Of a stretch of 20,423 nt of DNA, positions 18,401-20,423 are shown in pieces. Positions within the stretch are counted from its first letter, which is position 1, and each line of letters begins with the position of its first letter. The stretch is from Triparma columacea (taxonomy: Eukaryota; Sar; Bolidophyceae; Parmales; Triparmaceae): contig BRYA01000030.1 of NCBI GenBank assembly GCA_030267965.1, positions 5,312 through 25,734 of the forward strand, read 5' to 3'. Under the pieces are notes generated by a model. It did no database searches and was not told where the DNA came from. It saw only the letters and a list, made by a program, of their open reading frames with translations. The translations under genes were made by a program, and so were the position numbers.

Positions 18401-20015
18401 CGATGATAGTACATTTTGCGAATGCAACAATGAAGACGGTTTGCACGGTTACGACAGCGACACGAACTGTGGAAAGTGCGAAAGTGGCTATTCTGGAGCA
18501 CATTGCTGTCGAAACGGGTACGAGGGAGAAAATTGCACCGAGTGTTCCTCTAACTACATAAGAAGCTCCAAGTCAGGCTCGTGCGCTGCCTGTGAGCCGC
18601 ACAGTGCCCCGAACAGCGACAAGAGCCAGTGCATTTGCAGCCCTGGGTATAACATAGACTCTGATATTGATGGGAACCCTCAGCTTCCCGTTTGCAAGGT
18701 CACTGTTTCTTCCATAGTTTGGATATTCACCTTGGCGGGGTCTCTTTTCCTTCTCGGCTCCACATGCGGGTGCTGGTACTACCGCAGGAACCGGCTCAGG
18801 AAAAAGCTTGAGCTGCACAAGCTAGACATGCTCAGTGAAAGGCTGCTTGCACAAAACCCTCAGCTGCAGGGGATGGAACAGGCCTTCAGAACTATGGCCA
18901 GCGACGCAGCTGACTGGCTCATCGACTTCGACGATATAGAGCTGGGGACTGTTGTTGGCAGTGGAACCTCGGCACACGTGTTCAGGGGCTGGTACTCCGA
19001 TCAAGCCGTGGCTGTGAAGAGATTGCACTCAGTTCGGTGGGACGCAAAGGAGTTCGAAGCCTTCTTCACGCAAGAGGCTGGTCTGATCGCGAGGCTGCAC
19101 CACCCGAACGTCGTTCGTTTCTATGGTGTTTGCTACCAGGACGATCACTTTTATATCGTAACTGAGTATTGCCATGAAAACCTCTCCCAAGCTCTCAGGA
19201 GGTTGAAGGAAGAGAGGAAGAATGATCCTGTTCCTTTTGACTTGGCGCTCAACTTGGCATATCAGATAGCCAAAGGCATGCAGTATCTGCACTCAAAGTC
19301 GGTCGTCCACAGAGATTTGAAGCCCGAGAACATTCTTATCGATGACACTGGCTCGGTGAAGCTCTGTGATTTTGGCCTCTCCCGCCTCACAACCAACGAC
19401 GTAGAAATGACGCAGCAGGTGGGAACACCGGCGTATATGGCCCCTGAAATGGCTGGGGTTGGTGATGACTACGATGAAGACGATCAGGATGAAGAGAGGG
19501 GGAATAATATGACAAGAATAGGCAAGCCCGTAGATGTCTACTCCTACGGCATCCTGCTTTGGACACTCTGGACGCAAAAATTGCCCTACTCGGACCTGAG
19601 AGTCAAAAACCCGTTCCAGCTCATGGTCAAGGTCACAGGTGGTTTCCGTCCTTCGGTCCCAAGTGAAATGCCGAAGGTTTTGGCTGACTTGATGGAGAAG
19701 TGTTGGACAGGAAGTCCGAGCAAGCGCCCAACATTCGACGAGATCATAGCTGAACTAAGGAAAGAGATGAAAAGAGGAAGCGTTCTTTACAAGTCGGGGA
19801 ACGGAAGCTTCAGTAGCAGCTGGAGGAGTGACAAGGAGAGTCCCTCTGACGTGAAGTCGCAACTTGCTTCTCCTAAATCCCAGATGGTAGAGCAAAGAAA
19901 GTCTCCTCCACCCATGCGCATCCCACCAGTGGCAAAAAAGAAAATGGGAGGTAAGCTTGACAATGTGCTGAACCAGCAGAGGGATGAAGATGGTATCGTC
20001 CACAAAAGCATGTAG
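15486..20015 (+). CDS. Type I receptor with EGF/laminin-like ectodomain and cytoplasmic TKL-type kinase (6 exons, 1305 aa)
   Basis: Exons: 15486-15713, 15942-16020, 16093-16520, 16627-17058, 17144-17459, 17581-20015; the sum is 3918 nt. Introns are 228, 72, 106, 85 and 121 nt, all GT-AG with consistent phases. A signal peptide spans residues 1-18 (core LLFLFVFLFFPAVSA). About 20-390 is an unrecognised extracellular region with sparse cysteines. About 400-865 is a cysteine-rich series of EGF/laminin-EGF-like units (NGHGTC, NGKGEC, NAKGIC, NGRGVC) with many N-glycosylation sites. One membrane helix lies at about 870-893, followed by basic RRNRLRKK. The kinase domain covers about 945-1222: glycine loop GSGTSAHVF, Lys974 in VAVKRL, HRDLKPEN (Asp1073), DFG (Asp1091), APE (1115-1117) and DVYSYG (Asp1146). 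All catalytic residues are present; LKPEN points to Ser/Thr rather than Tyr specificity. An upstream in-frame ATG at 15363 would spoil the signal peptide. It should sense an unknown extracellular ligand. Confidence 0.87.
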
Positions 20016-20067
20016 CGTGGTATGCGCATGCACGCGCTGTGTTGAATTTGATAAATAATTATTTGAA

Positions 20068-20073
20068 AATAAA
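20068..20073 (+). terminator. Possible polyadenylation signal of the receptor kinase
   Basis: AATAAA lies 53 bp after the stop codon in an AT-rich 3' flank. The motif is animal-like and its use in this lineage is uncertain. Confidence 0.3.
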
Positions 20074-20275
20074 AGTGGAAAAAAGATTCTTTTGCCTAAG
20101 CAGTGAGGGGTCAGATGGTTGCAATCAAATGCATCGGATGAGTTGGGGTTCTCCTCGCTCGTATTGTATTGAACATGTTAAGTAAGTTGGATAATGGGCT
20201 TGTTTTGTTGAAAAGACAAATGGTGTTGGTCGCATTAATTTATTTTTTGACCAGACCCTGCTGCCGTAAAAATAT

Positions 20276-20423
20276 TTAGACAGCAAGGGCGTTCTGGGAG
20301 GAGCAGTCAACTCCGGTGTATCCCTTGAAGCACGAGCAGAGGCCGGTCTCGCCGTCGCAGGCTCCCCTGTTGGAGCAGGAGTCGACGTACTTGTAGTTTC
20401 CGGTGGTGGCGGGCTTGAAGCGG
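20276..20423 (-). CDS. C-terminal end of an EGF-like domain protein (5' part off the right edge)
   Basis: The last 49 codons before a TAA at 20278-20276 are visible; the frame enters from the right edge with one extra base. They encode an EGF-like module: [19 protein letters not shown], then KGYTGVDC and a short tail ending ALAV. The cysteine spacing and GYTG are typical of EGF domains in secreted or surface proteins. Nearly every codon ends in C or G, unlike the neighbouring genes, which suggests high expression. The gene converges on the receptor kinase with about 260 bp between stops. Its overall function cannot be judged from this fragment. Confidence 0.85.
   Translation of the reverse strand, partial: RFKPATTGNYKYVDSCSNRGACDGETGLCSCFKGYTGVDCSSQNALAV

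Overview
This window is nuclear DNA from a eukaryote, most likely a unicellular photosynthetic stramenopile with a secondary red plastid. A bolidophyte/Triparma-type alga is my best guess, not a proven one. The evidence is as follows. Genes are broken by short GT-AG introns (about 40-270 nt) whose acceptors sit behind cytosine-rich tracts. Three neighbouring proteins have N-terminal signal peptides followed by F or Y at the expected cleavage point, as in bipartite plastid-targeting presequences. An exocyst Sec15 subunit and a receptor kinase of eukaryotic type are also present. Nothing looks bacterial: there are no operons, insertion sequences or CRISPR arrays.

Layout, left to right. (1) 1-1017, minus: 5' part of an unrecognised protein that runs off the left edge. 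(2) 1205-1636, minus: a small two-exon gene (88 aa) assembled from splice sites. (3) 2030-7503, minus: a seven-exon gene model (1566 aa) whose fourth exon carries 21 tandem copies of a 30-residue repeat (90 nt per unit) and whose last exons contain a degenerate EF-hand-like pair; it may instead be two genes. (4) 7824-8405, minus: a small predicted thylakoid-lumen protein. (5) 8836-10086, plus: a pheophytinase-like alpha/beta hydrolase. (6) 10221-10897, minus: a plastid-type two-EF-hand protein. (7) 11174-14615, plus: exocyst subunit Sec15/EXOC6. (8) 14709-15197, minus: a small single-pass membrane protein whose intron contains a minisatellite. (9) 15486-20015, plus: a six-exon, 1305-aa type I receptor with EGF/laminin-like modules, one membrane span and a TKL-type kinase domain. 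(10) 20276-20423, minus: C-terminal end of an EGF-like protein that runs off the right edge.

Exon joins were worked out by hand. For every multi-exon model the donor and acceptor phases agree and the summed coding length is divisible by three. Homology calls rest on motifs I recognise, not on searches. Genes 4-6 form a run of predicted plastid proteins; the others show no shared pathway. The strongest candidates for something undescribed are the 30-residue-repeat protein and the EGF-TKL receptor.
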